A DNA stretch of 64,000 bases. It comes from Dendrobium chrysotoxum. Its lineage: Eukaryota; Streptophyta; Magnoliopsida; Asparagales; Orchidaceae. The stretch is taken from NCBI GenBank assembly GCA_019925795.1, contig CM034315.1, forward strand, positions 4,650,001-4,714,000, written 5' to 3'. Positions 43,444 through 57,400 of this stretch are shown one piece after another. Positions within the stretch are counted from its first letter, which is position 1; every line of letters starts with the position of its first letter. The notes beneath the pieces were generated by a model, which saw nothing but the letters and a program-made list of their open reading frames with translations, did no database searches and was not told the origin of the DNA. The translations under genes were made by a program, and so were the position numbers.

Positions 43444-45400
43444 TATGAAAACCCAAGAGCAAGAGGCACCTGATGGACAGAGTTGTAAACAGGGCCATGC
43501 ACTACTTGTATCCACATTCCCGAAGGTTATAATAGCCCATATGTTGACTCTGCCATTTTTTTGGAGTCGATATAAGTCCAAATCACAATCTGTCTTTGTT
43601 ATAGCATTGTTATTGTAGTATTTTACTTGTATGATTTTTTTCGAAAATTTTGGGCACTAGTGAAAATCCTTAAAAAATTGACACATATCAGTATAAGTGG
43701 AGATTTTGAGACTATCAGGTGTCCATTTTGTAAATTAATTTTACCAATATTTTTTAAATAAAATGATTTCTTTTATGAATATTTTTCTATAATTTTTAAA
43801 ATCCCAAATAGATTTATATGAATTTTCTATTCAAAATTGAATAATTAAGTAATTATATTAAATATTATATTATTATTTTATAAAAAAATCTAAATCGATT
43901 ATAAGTCATGTCATGAAATAAGCTTTTTCATTTAATTCCCTATTGATTTCGGCTAGAAGGTTAAGCGAAAATAGACAAAAAAAGAGAAGAGAGAAAGAAA
44001 AAGCTAGGATTTAGAAGCTGCGGAGCAATTTTAGTCAGTTGGCCCAGTTGAGAGATTTGCTCGTCTCGCTGTAAGTAAACATTACCCTATTTCTGATTTC
44101 ACAGATTTTATATTTTTGATATTTTTTGATCAAATTTATGATTATGTTACCAAAAAATGAGAATAATTTTGTATTGATAAAATTTTCACCGTGTAATTTT
44201 TTATATGTTATATAGATTGAGATTATAAACGTTTTGAGTATTTATTTGAGATTTTTCACCGAGTGATTTTGAAAATATAATAAATTTTGTCTACTTAGAA
44301 ATTTATTTTGATGTCTAAAAATAGTAATTTTGTTCAACTATAGCTTAAGAATGTTATTTTATGCAATATTTGGTAATTGGTTAAATTTTGAAAAATATGA
44401 ATTTTTTCTTAGTATAATTTTTGTTGTCTACTGTTAGGATGTTCATTATATGTGATTAAATGATTTCAGGTTATGGAAGAGGATCATGAGTATGAGACTG
44501 GTCATGATTCTTTCATGTTCATTCTCTTTTTATTTTAGCTATTCTTTTATACTTAGGACAGGATATATATGTGATGATTGTATGGATCTTAAGTAATGTA
44601 TATAATTTTTGGGAAATAAATTCATATGTACATATTAATGTTTTGATTGATAGTTTTATTTCTGCTGCTATTAATATTGATAAAAAAATTAGGTAGCTCT
44701 AATTATTTATTAAAAGATAAAAAAAATAATTTTTTCAAATTAGATTCTAGGGCATTACAAAGGCACTCCTCTATTTCAAGAGGATTTACAGGTGCAATAG
44801 TTCAAAGTACTTTGGGGGCGATGATTTTTGACTCGATTATACATTTCATTGGATTGGTGGCCCAGTTTTGATGTTGCAATTCCCTCATTTCGAAGGCGTT
44901 GTTGAGCCTTAAGCAGCTAAGGACTGTTTGATGAGAGTAGAAAAGTCATTTGATAGTATGCAGTGCCTAGAGGGTAAAAGAGTCCCATGTGTAATGTTTC
45001 TGATAGATGGAGGAGTGTGTTGGTGGATAGGCCAGTAGAGAGAGGTTTCGGGGGAAGTCAAATGCAAAAATCAGTTAGGAGGAGTTTGTAGAGACTTTTA
45101 GGAGCTGACTTGTACTGTTGTCTTCTAGACAATATATGCATGAGTCCTTTTCGAGACTACTGCAAGGGAGAAAGATGGTTATGCAGTATGTGCCATAGTT
45201 CATTGATCATACCAGGTATGCTCTCCAATTAATAACACCCCTGAAAAAAAGTATTATCATTTTCTACAAATATTGAGAGATTGTTTGAGGCATCCCCTAG
45301 TGTCATTTTATATCAACAACTTTTATGAGTTAGCGGAGCATTGACATCAACATCCTTACTCACCCTTCTAACATCTACTAAATCTCATTAGATAACTAAT
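43444..45400 (+). pseudogene. gypsy gag remnant, split by a solo LTR
   Basis: After the primer binding site a Met frame starts at 43444 and decays. Downstream of the inserted LTR, sequence at about 44930-45330 still resembles a retrotransposon gag domain: SFDSMQCLEGKRVP, then FLIDGGVCWW. Many stops are present. No protease, polymerase or integrase remains. Confidence 0.55.
43528..44759 (+). mobile_element. Solo LTR nested in the gag remnant
   Basis: The 1232-bp element starts TATAATAGCCC (a decayed TGTAATAGCCC) and ends GGGCATTACA, with AAGGT before it and AAGGC after it, a 5-bp target repeat with one change. Its body aligns with the minus-strand LTR at 2440-3380 and more loosely with 46300-47250. 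Confidence 0.7.
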
Positions 45401-46300
45401 ATCGCCCAAAAACATTTACCAAAAATGTCACAATGACTGACAACGTGCTAGTTGTGGGAGAATCTTTTTAAGAGTTTGGGAGAGTAAGGATGGTGATTAT
45501 GGTGGTTGTGATAGCATGAGGAGCATTGACACTCATCACAAAGAGGCAACAAAGAGTATGTGTTTGACACCCTTGACAAAAGGTGGGGGCCGAGGAGCTT
45601 AAAAATGAGTGATGGTGAATAAATCAAAGATGATACTCAGATTGTTGGATTTAATAAAATCATAGATATATTTATGATGGGGAATGAAGGAATTGCGTCA
45701 TGTTATAAAATGATAATGTTGAACTGTGTGGTGGTGACAATGAGGGTGTTGGGAGAGATGAATCATGCAAAGGAGATGTTCACAGTCAAGATGTAACAAC
45801 TTGGTATATGTTTTTTTAAATAATAAATGGAAAATACTAATTTAATTTTTATTTTATGCTAAAATATAAATAAAATAAAAGCAACATAAGCTAAAAATCA
45901 AATTGATCCCATACATGCTTATGGTAATGAAGAATTTTAGAATAAGATCATGTCATCTAAGTTATACTTGACAGTTGCTCTTCTTATAGAGTGGTCCCAT
46001 CAAAACTAGTCTTCCCCAAACTCAACTTCATATGAGAGGTTTTTAACCTTGGAGTGCTTATACAATAGTTTCCAACCCACAAACCAAAGCCTCTTAATGT
46101 AGCCTTAGGATGGGGATGGGTGATTCATGGCTTGCATTTGTTATGGTGGGCAGACAAGAATGTTGAGTTATTAGAAAAGTTTTATTTGATAAGGCGGATG
46201 AAAGCAAGGGGTCAACCAAGGGCTGAGGTCAACTCACATTGGGGATTTTAATCTAGGGTTGCTTATGGTGGAGTATGTAAGACATGGAGCTACATGAGAA
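45401..46300. other. Retroelement debris
   Basis: No intact frame. Sequence continues from the gag remnant but I cannot assign domains. Confidence 0.35.
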
Positions 46301-47500
46301 TGTTAGGATAATGCATTTAGATGTGATATGGAGTATTTGGTGATTTTTTAAGAGATTTAGTGTAGAACCCACTTAAACAATATTCAGTTGCACATGTTCT
46401 GATTAAGTCTGGTAAGAGTAATGTAATGAAATTTTTACACATCTACCTCTTGTGCAAGTTTGTGAGTATTTTGTATGCATGTGAATGTATGAATTTATTC
46501 TGAAGTGGGTCTCAGGAGTCCGTACGCTTGAATATGAAATCTATTTTTTTTCCCTTGAGATTGTCGTGATGTCGGGGACGTTGACAATGATGTGGCGTTG
46601 AGCCCTCTGTCTTCTAGGGAGTTTTGGTGAATGGTGCAGTGTTAGGTTGGGCACTGTGATGCTGTGCTCTTTATTGAGAACGCTGCATGGTTGAGCCCAT
46701 GGCGTCTGGCCAAAATTTTATAAAAATATCATCTTCCACTCATTTTCCACTTTGCAAAAATTTCAAGCCTAGAGAGGGAAAGCCAATTTTGAGCGACTTC
46801 AATCCATTTTTGTTGTCGATCCAGTTCTAGAAGTTATCCGGATCGATGTATGTTACATTATGTCTTAGTTTTCAAAAAAAAAAATTTGAGATTTTTTTAT
46901 TAAAGTTATAATTTCGTAGCATACAAATGGGGATAATTTTATATATGTTAAATTTTTATCTCATAACTTTCTGTATGTTGTACATGCGATCATTCTAAAT
47001 ATTTTAATATTTTTTTTGGAAAATTTTCGCCTAATAAATCGAAAAGTGTGCTATTTTGGTGAATTAGAAAATAATTCTAGTATCAAAAAATAATATTGTA
47101 GAGCATTTAAAGCTTCAAAATAGAGTTCTAAGCAATCTTTGATAATCTAGTAAAATTCTGAAAACCTGAAATTTTGTTCAGAGATTCAAATTGTTGGCTA
47201 CCAATATAACACTATAAATTTCTGAATTTTGCTTTTTTTACATCTCTTATTACAATACAGTTATATATGTATTTATCTGCTTGAAATATGTGATTCTGAG
47301 GAGACATAATGCTGGAGGAAGTTCTGTTGTGTTGAATGCATTAAGAGTCATAAAAACCTGAATTTCTAAATATTTGATGTGATAAAAAAAATGAGAACAT
47401 GGAGAAGAATACAATATTCCTTTTCTTCATTTCAAACTAATTGAGATCAAGTTAATTTATATAAGAAAAGGCTATATATTATTGTAGGGTGCAGAGATTA
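46300..47500 (+). mobile_element. Third decayed LTR of the same gypsy group
   Basis: GATAATTTTATATATGTTAAATTTTTATC, the block TTTTCGCCTAATAAATCGAA and AGCATTTAAAGCTTCAAAAT follow the same order as in the LTRs at 43528-44759 and 2440-3380. Neither end was found. Confidence 0.5.
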
Positions 47501-47789
47501 TTTTTAACAACCGATTTAAAAGAACTCATGATTTCTAACGAACAACTGAGATCATTTGGCTATATAGTGTTGGCAGTGATGGTATATCACTATTTAGGTT
47601 ATTAATTTTATAATATTATCACCTCCCCTCAAGTTATGAGTCGCTTGTTGGATCATCAAATAGAATACATAAGACTTTGGAGAAAATATTTGATAGTTAA
47701 TCCATATAGGCTTTGTGTTGAATAGTGGTGTCATGTAATTTTATACAATCATGGATCAAGTGTTTGTCCATCATGTAATTTTATTCATT

Positions 47790-47955
47790 TGGGATGGTCT
47801 TTTAATTATTTTTTAAATCAAATTTTTAATAAAAAAATTTTTTAACTATAATTTTTTAGTATAAAAATTTATTTTAAAAACAGTAATAAATAAATAGCCA
47901 ATTATAATTGCGACCTGAAGTAAAAAAATTATTCCAAATAAAATCTTAGTATGTA
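47790..47955. mobile_element. Diverged MITE of the GGGACAGC family
   Basis: It starts CATTTGGGATGGTCTTTTAA and ends TTATTCCAAATAAAATCTTA, matching the ends of the better copies. The middle is AT-rich and rearranged. Confidence 0.5.
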
Positions 47956-48447
47956 AAAGAGGCTTATAGTACCTTAAATAATATCACATTTTGATTTCTT
48001 TGGAATAATTATGATGATATTATATAGTTATAAGGTTTACAACATAAATTATTTTAATTTATGAGTAAAAATTGCCTTTTCAAAAACTTAAATGGGAGAT
48101 GAACAAATCCAAATTAAAACCAGGTATCAGGTTAGGAATGAAATCCCTAATGTTCTTTTTGTTCACAGGAAATGCTTTTTTTGATATAATTTGAGCAAAT
48201 TGAAAATTAAAATATATGTATTTTTATGAAATTATAAAAATATTCCCAAGAAATACCAAAGACATGCCAACAAAAGGCTAAAAAAATAAAATACGTGGAA
48301 ATATATACTAAACTCAATGCTAAATATGCTCAACCTGCATGCAGATTAGGCAAAAGTTTCATTCAAGCAGAAAATTGAGCAGCCAGAACTGAAGGGCCAA
48401 TGCCTCAAATGGCATTTCAGAAAACAGGGAGGGAAGAAGATTTAGTT
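47956..48447. other. 3' flank of the HIZ2-like gene
   Basis: Noncoding, AT-rich. It should contain the 3' UTR and polyadenylation site of the minus-strand gene. Nothing else recognised. Confidence 0.4.
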
Positions 48448-51400
48448 TTAATGTGTATTTTCAGTAGAGTTATGTATCCGAATAAAATTTACCTTACAAA
48501 CTGACATAATAGCCTCACATGTCTGAGAACTTTCCAGAATATCAACATCAGAGTTTAGATCCGACTGCTTTTTTAAGTTATCACCAGGATTTTCAACATG
48601 TTCCACTTCAATGTGAACAAGTGAACTATCGGCATCACCAGTAATAGTTTTGTGATCATCCTCTTCCATCAGAGTGGCAGCACTATTATCATTAGCAGTT
48701 GAAGGTTCTTTAGTAGCTTCAAGAGAAACATTTACTTCTTTTGAACAAACAGCTACTGCGGGCGGCTTCGATTGCCTTCTACAACTTTGCTTCTCATAAA
48801 CTGACATAGCTCTCTGCGAAAAAGGATTCAGTAGGAATCCAAGTCACACATTTGAAAAAAAATATTGAAGTGAAATAAAAAGCTAGGGAACCTGTCGATC
48901 AGAATTGAAGAACAGAAGGAATCACGCAGCACTTCAAAGTAGCCAATTAACTTCTCACCTTGGTTTGGTTATTATTATTACATTGGAGATACCATAGTCA
49001 GTTTTGGGTAGATTCAACTAAACAGTCATGAAGTTTCTGAACTATGACTGCACCAGTTATCAATAAAGATTTATTTTAAAGGAAGGAAAGCTATATGCTG
49101 ATGCTGTAACCGAAGTTCAATTCCACAATAAGCTTAAGAAAATCCTAAAAATATACGTTAGCTTCTTGTTATGAATATTACAAAGAGAAAAGAAACAAAA
49201 AAAAACAACAATCTACTATAACAGTACAAGTTTCAATTACCAATCTGACAGTTCAAGCATCGTACAGAGAGCTCATTTAAGCAACAATTTTGAAGAACAT
49301 CAGTTTGTCCTGTAGACTATTAATGTGTTAATAATGAACGATATAATAACAGCTTCATAACATACTTCCCCTCTCTATCTCAAGTATTAATCTTTGTCTA
49401 TAATTAGGTTTCAACTAATTTAATTTTTGAAAAAACCCGATAAGCAGTTTACACAATTTTCAATGATAAATGTATTAAAAAGAAGCACTCTGATTGTTCA
49501 AGAACTTGGCAGTGAATCCCTCTCCCAGCACGCCCACCCATCCCACCCACATTTTAAAAATTAAAAAAAGTGCACTTTCCACCTAAATAAAGCAAGCAAA
49601 AAATCCAAAATTTATGAGAATTTAACCGCACAAAATGTCCTTTAACAGAAATCTTATTTATTTGTTGTACTTGGCAAATACATCAGTCAAAATTACCTTA
49701 AAAGTAGCATCAGCAGCAGCCGGTAGCAGAGAGCTTCTTAGGTTTGGAAACTTTCGAGAATTTTGAATTTTATTTTCCTGTGAGAAGAAATTCGGTCAGA
49801 AACAGAGAGAAAAACGAATAGCGTGGAATCAATGTGTGGCAAAGAAATACAAAAGGTCTAAGTGCATACCTTAGCATCTTCATCCTTTGAAACGTTATAA
49901 ATGTCAGTAAAGTTAACAGATGCCAAAAGATCTTTGACCTCTTTATACAGTTCGGGGTGCATAAGATCTGCTGAAATTTCAATTTTGGAGAAGTAATTAT
50001 ATAAGTTGAGGCTGTCACCACTGAACTTTTTCTGAAACTGAGAAGTCCTTTTCAGTTTTGTTTCTAAACAGGCTTCTACAGATTTATTATCTGGAGGATC
50101 ATTCAATTGCTTCACATGAGCAGCGGCATCTGATGCATGTCTCAAGTTCTCAACTCCACTGTTAGATTCCAGGTTAGGATATGCACCCCTTGATTCATCC
50201 GTTTGCTCCTGAGGAGAAGAAAACTCAGCAATGCTTGAACTCTGCCCCTTCAATATCTCAGCATTCAACTCCCAACCACGTCCACCTATTAGATGCCTAT
50301 TCCGATTCCAATCTGGCCTCCGATATACTTGTGATTTGTCACCAAAAAGAGAATTACCACCATCCCACCCATGTATTTGAGGTGGACAGGAGTCATCTAC
50401 ATGATGATGCCATCCAAATGGATGCCCTTGGCCAGGAAACCGATCAGCAACCTCATGCATATGATATGGAATCCCAGTTTGATTTATCTCCACGTATGGC
50501 CTCGAACCAAATAAGGGTGGAGGAAAATGCTGCATGGTAAACCCAGGAGCAGGATGCCCAGGCTGGAATGGGATGAAACCATTCGGAAGTGGAGCAGACC
50601 AATTTGGACCATTTTTCCAAGCCCCTCCCTGTGCTCTTTCCATATTTGGATCACAACTCCTGTACCGACCGTTGGATCTACAATCCCCAGATGTAATTCT
50701 CATATCATCCTCATAAGTGGAAGAATTGTCCATCGCACGTCTTGGGGGCTGAGGAATAAGATGACCAGGTGAGCTGGCTGGGAAATGATTAGTTCTCTTA
50801 AAAAGTGAGGGGCTAGCAGAAGCACCCTCGGGCATCTGCAAATCTGCCTGAGAATTGTTTTCCATAGTTGGGCTCTCTAAAACCATTTGGCGTTCTCTGT
50901 CATCTGCAATGGAGAATTCTTTTGTTTTTTTAGAATTGATCTTTTGCATAGAATCTTCAATAGTAACACGTTTTCTAGCACCACGTCTACTAAAAATTGT
51001 ATCACTTGTAGATGAAGCTAACCGTCAGATTTTATGGTGGTCGAATCATAAAAGGAAAGAAAAAAATAATAGTAATAACTAACCTGAGTTTACTCGATCT
51101 CTACGCTGGCCCTTTTCTGAAGAAAGAGGCTCACAAACATTCTCATGAACTACTGAAATTTTATCATGGTCTTCAGTAGGGCAAGGTCTATCACCACAAA
51201 ATGGTTCTCCATGTGTATATTCTGCCAGCTTTACGCCACGTCTGCAACATATTATAAGAAATTAATTGTTTTTCCACATCAGAGACCAGAAGTTGTAAGT
51301 TTGTAACCACAATTTGTACACTAAAGTTTAAAAAGAAGAGTAATAATAATGGCCAGAAAACTATCACAGACCGGACAGATACAGTAATTATTGTTTATAT

Positions 51401-54400
51401 CAATCAACCGAATAGCATCCAAGTTACAGAAAAATAAACTTAAATAGAAAGGATCAATAAAGATCACAAATAACAAAGAGACATCAAAGAGAAAAGATAG
51501 GTGCCTTAGAAATGAGAATACTTAAATTGATGAGTTGCAAATAAAGTCAACAAAAGGAAATCCAGTAAACCTACACAATAAATGAGATCCCTTTCCCACC
51601 ACATCTCCCTAATTTTAGGATCATCAGGGATATTTGGGTTATTACTTCCTAGCAGTCCAAAATCAAATCTCCCATAAAAACTGATCAAGCAACCAGATCC
51701 GACAAGATCAGATCAAGAATCAGCAATAGAGACCTTCACATTGATAAGTTCAGGTTATGAGGTAGCAGATCTTCCATATACTCCAATTAGACAAACAGCT
51801 TGGAGACGTCATGGCAAGCTTTAAGTCAATAATCACAAAAAGTCCAAAGCAAAATATAAACAAATCAGTTACGAAGTACCAAGACTTATATAAATAGGGT
51901 GCATAACATGCCAATCAGATAGGAGTCCGCTATAAATGAATCACAACCTTTATAAAGGACAAAACAAGGATAACTAGAAATTTGATGTGCAAAAGCTGTG
52001 ACTAGAGAGAAGGAATAAGTATATAGCCAGTTTAATACCTGGTTTGCTCTTTTGAACTATGTGCCTTTGGGCTCAAAGAACTCCTTGAAAGAGTATTATT
52101 TAAGGAAGAGTCAACCTTGCCTTGATGCCGATAATCAAACTTACTTGAATTTGATGCTTCCTTATCTACATTAGAACGTGATTCCTTGGTACTTATTTTT
52201 CTCAAGCCATAATGATCATCAATTTCATCATAGGAGGACCTTTTCTGCAGCCTGCTACCCCTTGATTTGATTCCATGATCATCAGCATGTGGACTAAGTT
52301 CACGGTCACTTCCATGAAGCCTACTTTTCTTATAACTCTCAAAATACTTTTCCCTGTCTCTGACAGATTTACTCTCAAGCCGGTCACTGATGTAATCTCT
52401 GGAAGAGCGCTCTTCTTTATGCCTGCTATCACGATGCCTTTGATTCCTATCAAGATCCTTGTAGTATTTATCCCGATACCTGTCATATTTATACCTTTCA
52501 TCCTTGAGCACCTCAACTTTATGGCTTCCATTCTTGATGTAATCATCCCTAGAAGATAACCTCCTGTCATCACTGTTTCTACCATCATCCAGCCCTTTCT
52601 CGTTGCCATCAGAGCTGCATCTCCTCTTTGTTATAAATGCTTCAGGATCTTTTTCTAGCTCTGCATTGTGTAAATCATCTCGACCTTGTCTTTCTGCAGA
52701 CATATATTTAAAACAAATTTGAAAACAAAATATACATGTAAGTACAAAAAACAACAACTAATCCATTCCCAAAAAAAGATAGCATGCATGTTTCCTTTTC
52801 AGATATAGTATAGACTTGGCAAGCCTGACATAATTTGACAATTTAGCAAGTACACAAAAGGTAGAAGGGAGCTGCCCGCATCAACAACCATAGTAATTCC
52901 ATGGTCATTCCGAATGTATATCACTTGCTTATTACATAAAACAATATTTTTTTAATTCGCAACACAACTCCTTTCTTTACCATTTGACATATCACTTCAT
53001 GTTTATCTGATGAAAATAACAACAGAAAAATGAAACTATCTTAAGAAAATTTTCAAGCTGGTTTTGAGTCCACCTTACAAGTAACAAAGCCTCAGCAAGT
53101 CAACCAAACCAAGATTTGGTTTTAAAAATAACTCATGTTTTCCCAACAAGTAATTCCAAAAATAACCGAAACAGTCCACCCATCAACATTGACTAAAAAA
53201 GCAATTAACTTCAGAACATAATACATGAACTAAATATATTGAGCAGATTAACCAGAGGTCTAAAACCTGAACTATCAAGAATTTTCAGCAATTCATGAGG
53301 ATGTTGAAAAATTCAGAAGGTAAAGTAATTCCCTTTGGTATGGGACGGATGTAGGATATGGCTATAGTTTCTATTTATCCTCGCCTTTTAAATTTACTGG
53401 CTCTTCCAAGATCACATGAAAGCTAAATGCCCACACAAATTTCCTTTCAGAGCATAGGGTTTTTCTTAAGACCAGACTAAGAGTTAATAATAGATCAAAA
53501 AGGATACTGGTCGCTAGTTCTGATTGCAGCAGTAGTATCTAGTTTTATACTTTTCAATAACCTGATCGAAATCTCAGCTTTAGAGTAATCATGTTTCTTG
53601 GAATCATCATAACTAGCCACGGTCAGCTTTATAAATCCTAATTATCTAATTATTTTGGTCGAGTGGTGGATAAGGTGATAAATTTATTTTGTGCAAATAT
53701 TTTTGCACTTCTATCAATGCTATCTTTAATCTACCTTCTTTCTTTCTAATTCTTCAAAAAAATATTACTTAACAATTTTTCTTATGGATGCATTTTCTAC
53801 TCTGCATTGTGTATGACCAAAAACACCAAAGTTATTCACTTATAGATGCAATTCTACACTTTGTTGTGCATAACCAAAACCATCAAATCTATTATTCACT
53901 ACCTTAGCTTCAATGGATGTTAGTCCTTCACCCTCTAATATAATCCTTGCCAGTTTTGCCACATCCATCTTAACATCCTCATTTCTGACACACTCAACAT
54001 CACATAATACACTTGCAAAACTTCTCCAAGTTATATATTCACATAGAGATCAGATCCCAAAAGAGCCCCATGATTATCTGCATGCGGCCAATTTAGTCCC
54101 AGAGTATCACATTCTCCATTTTGAGTCCTTCGACTATACAAATTGACCCAAAATAATCCCTCATGCAATTATTCTGATACAAAATTAATCCCAATATAGT
54201 CACTTAACTATATAAAATTAATACCAATTTAATGTAGTTGATGGAATATATTGGAGAAATGTGATAACCTTGAGTGAATATTTTGGATAAGTTTGCATGA
54301 TCAATGGATTAAATTAAAAAAAGGTGATATTTTATGACCAAATTAATCACATACGAAAAGTCAGGGGACCATCTTATGGTTTAACCCTATTCATATGCAC

Positions 54401-57400
54401 CTAACACACTTACGTATTATTTTATCTTCTAACAATATTATCTAAACAAAAAAATATTAACATTACAGATATTAAGTTTAAATATCACATCACAAGGCTT
54501 TGTTCTACTAATTTAAGAACTTATTTTTCATAAACAAATTCTTCATTATTCTAGCATTCCACTTATTTTAAGAAACATCTCGCCGGTTACAATTATGTCA
54601 TCTAAAAAAAATATATAATAAAGTTACTAACTTTAAATATTATTTCCTAAACATCTTTATCATCACTACAAAAAATTACAGACTTAAACATGATAATATA
54701 ATTCAATTTAACTCTAATTAAAATCTCTCTGACCACTTCATAATTACTTCTCATACTAGTTAATAATCCATCATACATATATTTAATAATGTCAATATTA
54801 CATTGACACTTTTTCCTTAATACACACCAAAATCAATTATTTTGGTACTTAATCAAATGCCTCTTTAAGATAAAGAGAAAACATATAAAGATCCTCTACT
54901 TTATATACTTTTTTTGTTATCTTAACACAAAAAATTACTTCCACAATGAATCTACCTAGCATGAAACCAAATTAACTTTTTGATATAAACATAATTTTTC
55001 CAAATTATATGTTTCATTACTCACTCCTATAACTTCATTATATACCTTATAATTCATGCATCAGTCAATCAAAAGACTTAATGCCAAACTCATTAAATGA
55101 AAACACGAGTGCAACATGTGCACATAAAAAATATATTCTAAAGAGGATAAATCTCTAGTTCTCAGGGTAGAATAAAGCTTTCGATTCACAATGTTCCTAG
55201 GTATAAAATAAAAGACAGGAGTGCAAGATCAACAAATAAAATAAAAAAAAGAAAAACACTGAAGAGTGTGAAAGCTCCTGATCTAATTATATATCACTAG
55301 TTTGCGTTGCTGTAAGAACATGTCCTAATTTGCTTAGAATTTAAACTTATTTAAGGTAGGAACCATGATGAGGATGCGGGACCTTGAAAAAGGAACATAG
55401 TTTACGAGGGTGGAAGGGAATCAGGTGACTTCAGCCAGAACAATTTCAATAGCTCAACATGTTATAGTTGGGTGTTGTATACGGTAAAAAAAATCCACTT
55501 TTTTTACTTTTACTTTTACTCCTACAGTCGAACACGTGAACTTCTGCTAGAGACCTTATTAGAGAAACCATTCTTTCTCTATTTTAATTAATATAGGTAG
55601 ACAAACTTAACTGTCCTATTAGAAATGCACGTAGGCAAAACACAAGTAATCTACCGGAATAAAAAATGATACTGTCAAGCTAAATCTATCAAAAAAAAAT
55701 GAAGGCAATCATTTATATTAATAATGAACTCGAAGCCAATTAGCCAAATGGTTAAATTATGCAAATGACCAAAGACTAATAGCAAGATTCAGGCCACCCA
55801 ATAAAAGCCAGTCATGATGACAAAATAAATCAACAAATCATTTGCAAGCGTTTTATGTTGAAGCAAAGAAAAACAATTGGACCTAAAACAACCAGCATGT
55901 AGGCCAAAAAAAAGGAAATATATAGACAGAACAAAAAAGAAAGGGTAGAAAATAACAAGCACAAGAAGCTAAGTGATTGAAAGAGCTATGGAAAAACAAA
56001 CTATCATATCACAAATCTTAATCCAATAGCCATTTCCCTAATCATACAGTTTAAGATCTGATAATTGATAAATATTACTTCTAGCTTTACATATAATGCA
56101 AGCTTGCAGAATAGTTGACTATAGCAATGCATAATAACAAAAAACGTCTTAATCACCAAAAAAAAATTTGCACATCCTTTTGTAGTCCTTCAATATTCCT
56201 GATAATCAGTGCCTATCATTCAGCTCAATTCTTTAGAGACGAACGCATGCAAATCAAGCCAGAGATACTTCAAAGGTGATAATATTTATTTACAATCATG
56301 TCTTCATATTATCTTGGTTAAAAAAAGGTCACATTGGAAAGAGATTGTTCATCCTGAAGCAACTCATTTCACAACAACTTGCATTACTTTCAAAAGTGTC
56401 TATGACAATAAGCACGATTTGTAGGCATACATAACTTGCAAGTAGTACACTGATTCAAAGTTGGTAAAAGCCATTAAAGGAGAAAAGAAAGTTCTATCAT
56501 TATAGATAATAAGCTTTGGAATGATTACTTAATTATGTCCAAAAAAAATCAAGAGCACTCATAAGGTTATTAAGAGTGGTTGATTCTAATGAAAAGCCAT
56601 CACTTGGTTATCTTTATGATGGAATATATGAAGCCAGGAAGTCAATCAAAAGCATGTTAAAAAATGCAACTAAATTGTACAAGCCATAAACAAACATTAT
56701 CAATAAAATAAGAGATGGGTCTGTCATCTTCTTTAAGGTATTCACTCGGATGCATATTTTTGAACCCTTTATTTCCAATATGATCAAGAGAGTTGTTGTC
56801 ATAAACTTGAAGCCATGCAATACTTGATTGAAATTATTGAAAATAAAGATATAAACAATAAACCAAAATTTGCAATGAATGTGGTTAGAATTTATCAAGA
56901 AAATTTAGCAAGCTCTAGAAAGCCGATTGCTGTCACTATATCTTAAAAATGTAACTTGCAAATGAAGATAAATGTGGTGTCAATAAAAGAGTCGATCTAC
57001 CAACCTAACTCGAAAATTCAAGGTTTGAGTTGACCTGTTTAACAAATGAGTTAGGTTCAAGTCTAAAATTTCAATGATTTATTAAACGGGTTGGATTCAG
57101 GTTGACCGCGAACCCGATTTTGATAAAAAAAATGACCAATTTAATGTTTTTCCTTAAATTATTTTGCTTATTAGTGTGATCTTCTTATCTTTGATCAATT
57201 AAACAAAACTCTATAGTTAACAAGTTATTAACAAAACCTTTAACCAAAATAGATTATTGGGTCCAATTTGGGTCATTTGGATTGCTAGCGAGGCTGGTTT
57301 GGGTTCACCTTTTTAGCTCTAAACAGATCGAGTTCGGGTTAACCAGATTCGGGTCAGACCCGAACCTGACCGGTTCCCTAATATTTATGATGTTTACGCA

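Noticed and set aside
48361..48405. A possible extra last exon for the HIZ2-like gene after a GTAAAT donor at 48487
   Set aside because: Phases fit, but the added residues (A-L-A-L-Q-F-W-L-L...) are hydrophobic and unlike the family, whereas the unspliced frame ends in a plausible hydrophilic tail at 48448.
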